Below are positions 24,905-36,372 of a DNA stretch of 64,000 nt, one piece after another. This stretch comes from Osmia lignaria lignaria. Lineage: Eukaryota > Arthropoda > Insecta > Hymenoptera > Megachilidae. Position 1 is the first letter of the stretch, and each line of letters starts with the position of its first letter. Both the position numbers and the translations under genes were made by a program. The stretch is taken from positions 10,168,001 through 10,232,000 of the forward strand of contig NC_135037.1 of the NCBI RefSeq assembly GCF_051020975.1, written 5' to 3'. The notes beneath the pieces are model-generated. The model saw only the letters and a program-made list of their open reading frames with translations. It was not told where the DNA came from and made no database searches.

Positions 24905-27900
24905 TTTCTTCTGTAAGCAAAATTTTGATTCGTGATCGAGATTATTTTCGTCATAACATAATTTTATTCGTTTCAACATCAGATAGCATCGAAAGAGAAA
25001 ATTCTGATCCTTTCGCGAGCTACCGCGAAAGCCCATCGATTTCCTCGAACCGAACCCCGTGCCCTGGAGTCGTGGTATCGTTCTATAAATAATCGTGACC
25101 TCTTTATCGGATGCTGCCCTCTGATAACAGCAAAATTTTCGGTTTTCGATTTTCGTTATCTTAAGTTATGTCGCTTCGGTAAACGGTTCGGTTTAGAAGT
25201 AGCGCGGAAAACGCATGATACGAGACGAGAGTCGGGAGAGAGAATCATTTGTATTCAACCACGACCCAGAACGTTTCAGTAGTTCCTTTCGTTTCCCTTT
25301 TTCGCGACCGGGTCGAGCAGAGAGGTGAAGAAAAAAAAAATGGGTCGTTGGCTGGCGGATACGGTGACGCAAGGGACGCCAGCGGCAGCGCGGCTAAAGC
25401 TAATCGGCCAATGGCGTTTTAGTCGACCCACTTAATCGAGGCGAGAAAAGTCCCACTCTCGTTCGACCTTAATTCGATCACGACACAACGCGACGCCTTT
25501 AACGAGCTACTCGTCTGGCTAATTGTCCGGTCCATACGTTGCACCGTCTCTCATCGAGGAATTTCACGTTCGATTGGCTTCGTCTACGGTCTACATCGAC
25601 GGGAATCCATAGGATTTTATGCTGGTATTATGATTCTACGTTGCCCCTATTCGTTGCACGAACTCGCTCCTCCATTTGACCTGGCTCCACTTTTGTCCCC
25701 CTTGTCCAAAATATACGGGCCTGCCAGGTAGCAGAGGCCGGCTAACAGAGCCTGGACGAAACACAATCTAAAAGGATAAACAGGAGTGAAGAAAGTTGTG
25801 CTGAACGATACGTCGCATGCCTCGATAGACCCGCATTGGTATCAGTGAAACGATACACGCGGATCGAAAGTTGAGTCGATCGAGATGGTAGCGTTCGTGC
25901 GCGCGAAACCTACACCGGAAGCGTTATTGTCTGCGTTAGAACGCACTCGGCGAGGATGCGCCCATTGTTTCGACCCGATAACCACTCGACGCTTCTTCGC
26001 TCGCAGATCAAGCTGCCGATAATTACGATGGCGTACCGTTTCGTTTCACGTTCCCACGACGAAATTGTTCGACCGTGGGTACGAAACCTCTGCCTTTTTT
26101 CTTCTAACGCAAGCGGCCGAGGATACGTTGAAATCGGCATTGAAAAGGACAAAAAAGGTGGTACGCGTTTTCTAAAGGTGTCGACGAACGCGAAGAAACT
26201 CGAGCGTTTCTAGCGTAACGTTCCAAAGTAAAAGGAATCTGACAATGATCCGTCGACAAAGCGGTGAGAAATATTGTACGTAGCTTTACCAACTACTGTA
26301 TAAAAGAGGATGTACATAGGAATTTTAGAAAAGCGTTCAAAACCGCTTATTGGCATGTTGCAAGTGCCCTTATAAATGTCAACGCGTTAACTAACAATAA
26401 TTAAAGTGGAAAGGAACTGGTGAACGCCCACGGGCCCACCAGTCCACAAGCATTATTGACACAGGCTGCAGCGGTGTAGACGAGGGCAGAAACGTCGACC
26501 AAGTAACCGCTCGAGCCAACCATCGAGCATAATTATTACAGAGACGCAAACGATCCTAACGAGCTATGGCGTCATCCTCGTCCACGACGTTTGCGTTAAG
26601 AAACCGTATTTCTTCTTCAACCGACCACTCTACCGATTCACGAAAGAAACTTTCTTCGTCAACGTTTGCGTTGCTTCAATCGTTCGGGCAAGAATTCATC
26701 ATGGAAACTAACAAGTCTCGTACCCTCATTTTCCTACATCATTCGATTAAAGAATCAACGTTGAAGCGATACCGCAAAACACGTGTCCTGCATTCCGTGG
26801 AAGCGTGTCTGCTCGATGGTTCCGGTATGAGAAGGACTCCGTTAGTCAGACGCGATTCTCTTCAAGATTCCTTCTCGAAGGTGCCTTCTGCACAATATTC
26901 TTCTCCAGTTGCACCAATAATAAAAACAGTTCATACCAATTTTCAACGTAACTACAAGTGTGCTTAACGCTTATTAAATATGTACAAAGACAGGGAGTTG
27001 ACGACTGAAGATGACGACAAATGGCGAAGTAGAAATGGGGATAATTACGTGGGAGGATTTTGTATCCACCTGCCTATTTACCTGAGTTTACCTGAGTTTT
27101 TTTCGGTATTCTTGCAGTAATTGTACTTGAAATATAATTGTCGCTCGTGAAAAGAGAATAATAGCTAGCTAAGAGTGATATAGGTGGTGAAGAATTTCGA
27201 TAATTAACAGGTAGAAAAGCGCAAGTTGCAAGAATCGAGAATGGCTCTCAGTAGCGTCTGAGTGTAGTCTAGCTGCATGACACTGCGTATATTGCACCGG
27301 AGAGTACGTAGTACCTACGTACTTATCTGCCTGCATATATCACCGACGTGGCTTAGCTAACGTTACAGGATTTGCTTTCGAATTCTTACGGGACGAGAAT
27401 GAAAACTGGCGAGACAGATCGACCGAAAGAGTTTCTCAACGAGAGCCACGCAATCGCGATATCTTATCGCACCAACTGAAAAATGTTTACCGATATGATT
27501 GCTTGTTAGTAATTCTTCGTCGTTCCCTCGGGTAAAATGCGATAAAGTGGAAACGAAACGCGGATGTTTTCGTAGGAATAAAATTGCATCAAAGATTAAC
27601 AACTTCCGCGACTAGTTGCGATAAAAAGCGCTCTCTGACAAACGATGGCACCGATAAATGATTCATAGAAAGAGAGAGATAGAAAATCAAAGGATGCTAG
27701 AGGCTGCAGGCGAGTCAACGATTCGCAAGAAGCAACCGACATGCGAATAAGATAAGAGCGGCTATCTCGTAGAACGCGAGCAAGATATCAATTTAGAGCT
27801 GATGATTTGTTTCCGCCTACGTAGCCTCTTAGTCATAGAGTTCCCCGCTCGAATATCAACCGTGCGTTGAAACTCCACTTTTCAAAATCATCCTCCTTCT

Positions 27901-30826
27901 CTTCTTTCGCCTTTACTTTCTGTTGCCTGTTGCCTTTACAAATTCCAAATCGCTTATCCCTTAGAGCCCGCGACTGTCCTCGCTTCTTTTTGGGCAGGGC
28001 ACTGGGCAGAGTTCGAGCGAATCGTAAATTGTCAGTGACAGAGCTTGCGTTGTGTCATTCACGGAAAGTACCCAACGATTTGGAATCTCACAATCAGACA
28101 CTGTTCGTCCTACGTGTCAAGGTGGGTGGTAGCTTCGTTTCGGACAAATCTCCCTTGAAAATTATTACGATCATCGTCGATTAGATCATCAGAAGTATAA
28201 AAACGACGCGACGCACAACGGGAATGACACTATCGTTCAACGACAAAACAGCCCACGGGAAAAGAGAATGGAAAATAGCAACGCGTTCGATTCTATCCGC
28301 TCGTTTAAAAGTTAAAACAAACAGCGTGGTATTCGAGCAAGAATTGTTGTTTCTTCTATGCATGTGCATTCGCGATGCATCGCGGTTAGTTAAATTCTAG
28401 TCACGCGTTCTCAACTTACTCACACGGTTAGTCATCGTTATCGATATCTACGTGTGTAGAGCGACCAAGTTTCTCGTTGTTTAGCAAATTAAACATCAAC
28501 AAGTCGATAAGGAAAATTTGTTAGAACATCGCATCGTTGATTACACGAGTTTCTTATCGACTATTAACGATTGTCCGGTTCGTCTCGCGATTTCCGTGTT
28601 CGATGCGCACGTAATAAGGAGGAGATTAAAAAATGTTAATCACGCGTCGCAGTGTTATGTATGTACAGACAGCCATTACGCAAGACTCTCGAAATACGCT
28701 CATTCAGTTGCAAGAACATGGAAACAATTTTTGTTTTCCTCATTTGCTTTTCATGCACCATTCTCGGAATATTTCCAAGCGTATTACCTAAGCGTTATCG
28801 TTCGTGTAGGTACGTAGCGTAAGTAAGCGTATGAAATTGAGCAAATACAAAGAGAGGGAGGGTGCGGGTTTCTACTACGCGAATTACTAACAGAACGACG
28901 TTCACGCAAACAAGTGACTCGTTGTTCTAAGAAATTATTACGCGTCTCGTTTCACCTTCGACTCACCTTTGAAACGATCGCGCATTTTCGACATTTTGTT
29001 TTCATAATTGATTACGATCGATTCATTTAGAAAATGAAAATGTTTAAAATTGAATTTAAACAAGCGATCCGTCGCGTTGCGCCGTCCTAAGGTTAACCCT
29101 TGACGTCAGATTTATGAATGATCATAGATGATGGAAGAAGGTAAAGGTTTCGCTTTTGAACACCAAGGGTAAGCTTTTGATTTGGGAGGATAGTTTGCGC
29201 GCAGGATGGATCGATGAAGCAAAGCGGTGGAACGGGTTATCCTGGAAGAGGGGAAGCTGTCGACCCTGCGGCGCGGCGCAGCACGGCCAGGCTGCGATCC
29301 TTGCCACGCCATGACGTCATCGTTCGCTATACCGCCAGCTTCTCTTTCAGAATTCACCTAATCCAACACCACCAAAAGAAATTTACTCCGATTCGAATTG
29401 CATCTTTCGTGGACGATTTAAACAGTTTGAGGAAGCTCCTTGTTGAGGAGCGAAAAATCACGAAACGCGAGATCGATCACGTCTCGAGACGTCATAAGAA
29501 CGATTCGTGTCTGATGCAGTGGAAAAAAGGCGCAAACGAAGCTTCGCGGACAAACGTAGCAGTCTGGTCACGTTCGAGAAACGTGCGTTATCGTCCTCGA
29601 AAAATAATAACACGCTCGCCAGGGCCAAACCATACTTTGCGCTTACCTCGTTCACGGATATCATTCCACGAAACTGCGATACTCTGCGTAGGTATACGCA
29701 GAGAAGAATTAAAAGCTGCATCTTTGTGCGAGATCATTTTTGTCTTATTCTATAATAGTAAGTAAGTAGGTTTGTAGGAGCGTGGTAACCGCAAGTTCTC
29801 AGAAAATTACGCAAATCGGATTCATCTTGAGAACGATTCTTTAGGCGGTCGCGTAACCAGTTTCGCTAGATCCTTGAGAGATAGCGATTCAATGATTTTA
29901 TGAGTCGTAAGAAAGTCGCGACATTAAAGTTGAAGGAAACAAAATCGATTGATTTTCTAAAAAAGATCTTGTGAATTTTTTATGTAGACGGCACCGAGTC
30001 TCCAAACACATAGTATCTACTTTAGATACTTCAAAAAGAATGGCATATACGCGTATGACGTAAACGAGGTGGCGAGGTTCGTTTGCCCTCGGCTGACTCG
30101 GGCCAACCGGATATGAAACAGACTCCCAAGGGTTAAGAGACATTAATGGACTAACAGGACCGTTAATGATTCATTAGCTCGTAGCAGGACCACAACGGTT
30201 AGCCAGCCGTTATAGCTTGCGTGGACATTCGAGGAGCCAACTTTAATAGCGTTTAATTTCGTTCCCGTCCTCGGGCTGAACGATCTTTTCCAGCTAATCG
30301 TTAACAAGTATCGTTTAAACTGTGTTATACGTTTTATAAATTAACAATCACAATCAATCGAATCGACTTGAACGATGAATCTTTGATCCCATGGAACCTA
30401 CTTACCTAGGTACCTGGCAATTTCGTTAATGTAACTTCAGACCTTGACACGTGTACCTGATTTTTCGTTGCTAGTTTACAATTAGTTGACTGACATACAC
30501 GAGAGACGAGCTCGCGTTAGACAATGTTAACGTATACGGTGCTCCAATCATAAGACAGAGCAATCATGAGAACGAACCGGCCGACCTACAAATCGCAAAT
30601 TCGACCTTCTTCCAACCTGTCTTCCCGGTCACTCTTCCTGCTTCGAAAGAGGTTTTAGGGTCTCGAGACACGATATGTACGATATGCATAACCGTTGGAA
30701 GGGAAGGACAATCTTGCACGCATTCATGCCACTTGACATTACGTTTGCATTCAAGTCTATTCCGTTTTGAGCTCGGAAACAATACGGTAATACTTGAACG
30801 TGAATGAATATCATAGAATATTTATC

Positions 30827-31146
30827 TATCTGTTCGCGTACCAAAAGAAGACCGAGCTCCATCAAGCTAGAAAGTCAGGAGGGCGAGAAAGTCACGAATC
30901 GTGCATTTGCACCGCCCAATTCTTTTCTAATAGGTCCACCGCGTGACGAAATACGCGAATGAGACGAAATAATACAGGGATATCGAATATCGCTACGTCG
31001 CGTTCGGTCGTATTTTGTTTCGTTCCCGTAATTCGTCACGCAGTGAACCTATTAGAAAAGAATTGGGCGGTGCATGATTCTCCTGGCCACTGTGACTTTA
31101 TAGCTTGATGGAACTCGGCCTTCTTTCTGGTGTGCGAACAGATATA
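30827..31146. mobile_element. 320-bp fold-back (inverted repeat) element
   Basis: The left and right halves are imperfect reverse complements over nearly the whole length, centred near 30987. The best block is a perfect 27-bp inverted match, 30909-30935 against 31047-31073. Similarity runs outward through TCCATCAAGCTA and GAAGACCGAG to TATCTGTTCG at the left edge (CGAACAGATA at the right), and inward to the centre. No transposase and no clear target-site duplication are seen. It is either a non-autonomous fold-back/MITE element or a local inverted duplication. Confidence 0.85.
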
Positions 31147-33183
31147 TCGTGGCGTGCATTCTTTAAATATAGTTGCGTAAGGGTTAAACCGTATAACGCA
31201 ACAAACTTAATTCGAGAAAATTTTCTATACGATAAAACATATTTTGAATGATTCTTTTTACGGTTAGACTTTTGAAAGTTTCTAAACACCATAAACAATC
31301 GTACATATTAACTATTTTTATTTTTTTTTATTTTGAACAATATATAAGGCGTCGAACATTTCTAAATTTTCTACGCAAGATATTTCTTGTTTGCTCGTTA
31401 GATAAGAAAAGAAAGATAGGAACCCTAGGGTCAACTGCTGAGAAGAATGTACATACTGTTCCCGGCATCGTTCAACAGAAGAAGACGGGAAACAAATAGA
31501 AAATTTCGAGGTAGAATTTCAAAGTATGGAAGAAATGGGTCAGCAATAAATTATCATTCCTTTTTCTGCCGTTGGTTCGATAAGAAAAGCAACTATTGTG
31601 TAAATTACCGGTATCTGCGATACACGGATTACTTGGAGAAGAAAGGGAACTGACGTTCCTTTGTAGCTGGAACTTTTTCCATCAGGCATTTCACCTGCCG
31701 GAAAAGAGAATGTGGAGCATCGATTGCGAGTGGCAGCAGACCTGTTTCTATTTGACAACAGATCGCTCAGTTCACTACACTGCGAAATATAGACTGTAGA
31801 CTATAGATTGTAGACGCAGGGAATAACGTGAACAACGCTTTTCAATTCGCTTCTTCGCTTGGTGTCGATATATACCTTTGCCTCGTAAACTTCCTGTCCG
31901 CTATCGTTCCCTACCAATTCACCGATCGTTTCGCGAATATTAAATCGATATTCCGTGGAAATCGATACTCGTTAATAGTTTCTCGTGCAACGAAGACGAG
32001 TAGTGGAAGGCGGTGTATAAGATGAAACCGGTTTAATTTCGCGCCGATTAACTGGAAGGTGTGCGTTAAATCCGGCGAGAGCAGTCGGCTTTAGGTGGAC
32101 AATAATTCTTCCGTGGCCTTACCAGTCGCTCCGTGAGAAGAAAAACAGACGAAAAGGTAAAGAGTAAAGAAGAATCGGACAGAAGAGGAAGGAAACGAAG
32201 GCAAAAGGAGAGACGAAGAAGCGCTTGCTAAGTCTGAATGCATTCACACGGATCTCGTTTCTGACGACCTCCTTTGCCTTCTTTCCCCGCGGAAAGTTCG
32301 TACGCGTACCTAATGTATATAAATTTCTTATTAAAAATTTCATTTCAAAACGGCTTTTGCCTGCTCCCTGATACTTGTTACATATTTCCAATAATGAGAA
32401 ATAATTTCGAGTAAATGAATGTCTTGTTTTCGATTGAAATTTTATCGAAACAAAATATCGCATCGGTAAGCAAAGGAAAATAAAAATCTGAACATAGGAT
32501 GGAACGGTACAGAGATCGTTTCTTTCACGACCGATCGAATGTCACACGGAAGAAAGAGAGAGTTTCAATCGGAACTGGTGGCATTTTGCAACGCGATGCA
32601 ACGCATCGCAACGGAAGGAAGATTTTTGTTGATCGAATGGAAAAGAATGCAGGAAAAAGACGCGAGTGTCGAGAGAAAGGTGAAGAAGGAGAGACTAAGA
32701 AGACCGGACGATAGGTCGATGAACTGGGCAGCACGGACCCCAGGGCCCCTTCTGTTCCTCTTTTTCTTCTCGCCAGTTCTCGTCGGCAAAAGTTTTGCAT
32801 AGTCGCTTCGACGTACGGTCAACGAGCAGAGTACACTTCTCGAATGGCAGTGCAAAGTAAATGGTTGAACCCGTTCACTGAAAGGAAATAAACTCGTTCG
32901 TTTCGCCAAGCTGGAATCATCGCGTTACGCGTGAAATTCTTCTACGAGCGACACAATGTTTTGTTACAGACCGGTTCGACGGCAAAATGAAACGTACCGA
33001 TTTCTCCGCTCGTAACTTTCAGTGTCGTGGGTGAACTGGCTTTGCGAGTTTCGGTCGATCGTAGCAGCTCGAACGGATATCCGGCGAATCGTGCGGTTGT
33101 TGGCCGTGCAAAGTTCTACATTCCCGATTTCTCCGACCGAGAGAATCGTACTCGAGGCGAACGCGCGCGCGTCTACTTGTGCG

Positions 33184-33247
33184 CACGCATGGACGCATGC
33201 ACGCATGCACCCATGCACCCATTGCACCCATTGCACCCATTGCACGC
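33184..33247. repeat. Short tandem array of ACGCATGC and ACCCATTGC units
   Basis: Two related units are amplified side by side: about three copies of an 8-mer ACGCATGC followed by about three copies of a 9-mer ACCCATTGC. The transition between the two unit types is gradual (CATGCACCCATG). It is a simple-sequence locus with no coding support. Confidence 0.85.
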
Positions 33248-34944
33248 AAGAGACCGGGCAACAAACTATACGTACACGGTATAGCTACTCGTTCCACCTC
33301 GTTGCCTCTTTCATCCTCGAATTCGTCCGTTTTGTCTTCAACTAATAAGACCAACTTCTTTCCTCCTTCTCATTTTTTTTTGTTTTTTATTTAAAAATTG
33401 AGTTGTGTTTCCTTTGTGTTAAACTCGCATCATTTTAGAGGAATTTTTCAAACGGATGGAGAGATCAAGAACGTTCTACCAAAATGCACTCTTCGAATCT
33501 GTTATCTTCGATAACCGTATTTTTCTTATCTCTCGTACGATGTAATGCGTCATAAATAGTGAACGTTCGCTTGTACCCATGAATTTAGGTGCTGCGCCCT
33601 TATTTGTATTTCAAGCTTGCTGGGACTACATTTTAGGTCTTAGAATCTAGGACTCTAGCAGCTAGAGGAAGTAAGAAACTTTTAATAATCCGTCGGCATG
33701 CTCGAGTACTAACAAACAGAAGTAAGAGATTTCGATGAATGAGCTTCGAGCGTAATTTATAAGAAAACGAAACGGAATGAAATTGTGGTCTGGTCGGAAA
33801 CGTGGCGTCAAGCGTGCGACGAATCGCATGCACGCGGCCTGTTCCTGACACACTGATCCAATTTCCATATGCCTTATCGGACTGTCCATTCCGTTCGATC
33901 GGTTTAGCTATTGGCTATTGGCATTTGGCTAGGTGATTTCGCTTGGGCTGGCTTAATTTTCTCGATTTTACTTGTGCGATTGGCACAACTAAATAAAATT
34001 ACGATCGAAGATTGAAACGAAAAATTGATTTTGAAATTCGCATTGCGTGTAAATGAATTATCGTAAGAGGATAACGTGGACAACAGGTTTCAATCGCGCG
34101 AATGATATCACGTCCGCGTAACATGACTATGCTCGATAAGGGAACAGACACACGGATTCAATCAGTTAATACCCTATACTGTATATCGAAAATCGCTTTC
34201 TGTCCAGCTCCATTCGTAGGAAAAGGGGAAAAGCATTCCGTGAGTCGAGTTTGCTTTCATTTGCTCGCAGATTGAAAAAGTTCGCAGCTTTCCGTGGTGT
34301 ATAGGAAGAAGGCCGGCACGCAAACGCAGCCAGAGGCATTCGTGTCCATTCAACTTTACGACTCCTGCGCACGAGGACGATTCACGGTTAACGAACGCTT
34401 TGTTATCCTCGTTAGAGGAAACTAGCTGGAAGCAAATTCCCGTCGCCTCTAATGAGCTTAACGGACCGGAAGTGTACGATTTCTTAGGATGGAGGAGAAG
34501 CAACAAAAGGCTGAAAGCTGGAAGTAATTTGGAGAAAAGCGAGTTGCGCACAGATGCCCGGAACTAGCTCGACCGATCGAAGGAGCGCGAACGGCTGGAA
34601 CGCGGAAAACGGAAAACGGAAAAACTTTTCGACTTCCGCAATTCCTTTCGATATAGAAAAGCACATCGATCGATACGATTTCTCACACGTTGCAATCCGG
34701 CGTGCACCTTCGTTCCTTTTCGATGCAACTGGATTACTGAATTACCGGATGCACACCCTGTTAACCCTTTCCCTTTACCCGGCAACCACTCTCACGGGGC
34801 TTCGTATATTTTACAGCATTCTCTTTCCAACCAATCGTCAATATTGATCGTAACGATACCGGTTCCTTCGGTCCCGATCATGCTTGAATTTCCCGCCAAA
34901 TTTCTGCGCGACGATAAACAAAAGGAAAAAAGTACAATACTCAC

Positions 34945-35450
34945 GTTCGCCGATAGTTTTGATTTGGAACAGTCTCGGAATACGTTTTTTCCACCAAATA
35001 GCAAACGCGGAACATTCAAATGCGTCGATCGAGCATGATGACGCTAATCCCTAGATACCGATCGACGCGTAAACGCGATCGACGCGGCTGTCTTTCTTTG
35101 ATTGATTGCAAATCTTCGTTGACGATCACCGGTATTCGATCGAAAAAAATTCCGCTTCGATTTTCGCGTTACAGTGGCGGCAAATGATTTTCACGACTGC
35201 AAAAGAGAAAACGAGAAGCGTTTGTAATATGGGAATGAGAGGCGAACGGAAACGGAGCGGCGTATCGAAGCGACGCGACGCTCGCGAACAGTGACGGTAG
35301 ACTGAGCTTCCTCGCGACTCGCAGAGACGCTCGGTCGCTCGGCGCAGCTTTGACGAGCCGACGTTGTTCCTCTACCTACACAGCCAACTTGCTGAGAAAC
35401 ACCCACAAACAGCCACTCGAAACACGACCACGAGAATCAACACCAGCGCA
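34945..35450 (-). promoter_or_regulatory. Candidate 5' exon and promoter zone for the minus-strand WH1-like gene
   Basis: On the minus strand a strong donor, AAC|GTGAGTATTG, lies at 34945/34944. The DNA from about 35.2 to 35.45 kb is a dense CpG-rich, promoter-like block, with an 18-bp palindrome just beyond it. This is the nearest good upstream donor I noticed for the acceptor at 24911. A short frame reaching the donor (from Met at about 35019) would join in phase with the first recognised coding exon, so either a 5' UTR or an N-terminal extension is possible. This assignment is weak. Confidence 0.25.
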
Positions 35451-35457
35451 GATTCGT

Positions 35458-35475
35458 CGCGTACTTAAGTACGCG
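35458..35475. repeat. Perfect 18-bp palindrome
   Basis: CGCGTACTTAAGTACGCG is self-complementary across all 18 bases and stands next to the CpG-rich promoter-like block. It could be a dimeric transcription-factor site; no factor is assigned. Confidence 0.9.
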
Positions 35476-36372
35476 TATTGTGCACCATCCTCTGCACTCC
35501 GCAGAGTCTAACTTGCTGCACAATTAATGCATACGTGTCTCTCTTCTCGCCTGTCTATCTATCCTCCTATCCTTCCTATTCTCCCTAGCCTGATTCACGC
35601 GCTGCTTATCGGCTTTTTAAAATATTCCTTGATGCTGGCTCGATTAAAAAATTCTGCTCCATTACTCGAATGCGAAATATTGGCAAAATACTTACAATTA
35701 GTCTATCGCGAATATGAACGATAGCAGGAATAAAGACCTTTCCTAGTTGAGAAAAACGAGTCTGTTGATGGGTTAAACATCGTTAATATCGGTGTCATTA
35801 AAGTCGTCTATATCCTTGAACAGTTTGTTTGATAAATTTTTATCGTCCATCATGAGGTAGACTTTTCAATGTCCATCCATCCAGGTATAATAAGTCAACT
35901 ACGGGAAAACGGGAGAGGATATGTGGTACAGTCGATGGTTCGGTTTGTCGTAACTAGAGGACGCCAATGCGGTTGATTGTAACTAACAAATGCCTTACGC
36001 CTAACTACTTACATAACTTGTTAATTACAACGGACGTCTCTATTCGTAGGAATGATATTACTATAGATTAAAATTTATTCAAGTTAGATGGTATTCTTGA
36101 GTTAACGAAATTATTATCTATACTTCTATAGATAAACGAAAGCATGAATGTATGGTGTTCCGTGTGTTTTAAATAACATCGAATAAGTTTTTTCTTCTCA
36201 ATAATTTATAGACAGTTGGTAATTTAGATCACAATGCTTAATTATTAAATATCATTTTTCTAACGATTAAAATCAACGAAATCTAATGGGATAATCGATT
36301 GAAGTATTTACCTAAATATTATCTATTAACTTGTTACACAGAAACTTTTTTACAATAATGAAATCGATCAAC
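35476..36372. other. Intergenic DNA and 3' flank of the Ly6-like gene
   Basis: No gene is supported here. From about 36.0 kb the sequence is A/T-rich and probably includes the Ly6-like gene's 3' UTR on the minus strand. Confidence 0.5.

Larger units (their letters stand above)
24911..34944 (-). other. Upstream region or long 5' intron of the WH1-like gene
   Basis: This stretch holds no supported coding exon. It contains a large fold-back element (30827-31146) and a short tandem array (33184-33247). Open frames at 26566-26967 and 29214-29765 were examined and show no domain, signal peptide or coherent splicing. If the candidate exon at 34945-35450 belongs to the WH1-like gene, this whole region is its first intron; otherwise it is intergenic. 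Confidence 0.4.

Noticed and set aside
29214..29765. 183-codon plus ORF
   Set aside because: Basic, domain-free composition, with no splice context; three overlapping frames are also open.
29093..30137. Possible 1-kb piggyBac element between TTAACCCTTG and AAGGGTTAA
   Set aside because: Only about six terminal bases match; beyond CCCTTG the ends diverge, so it is probably coincidence.
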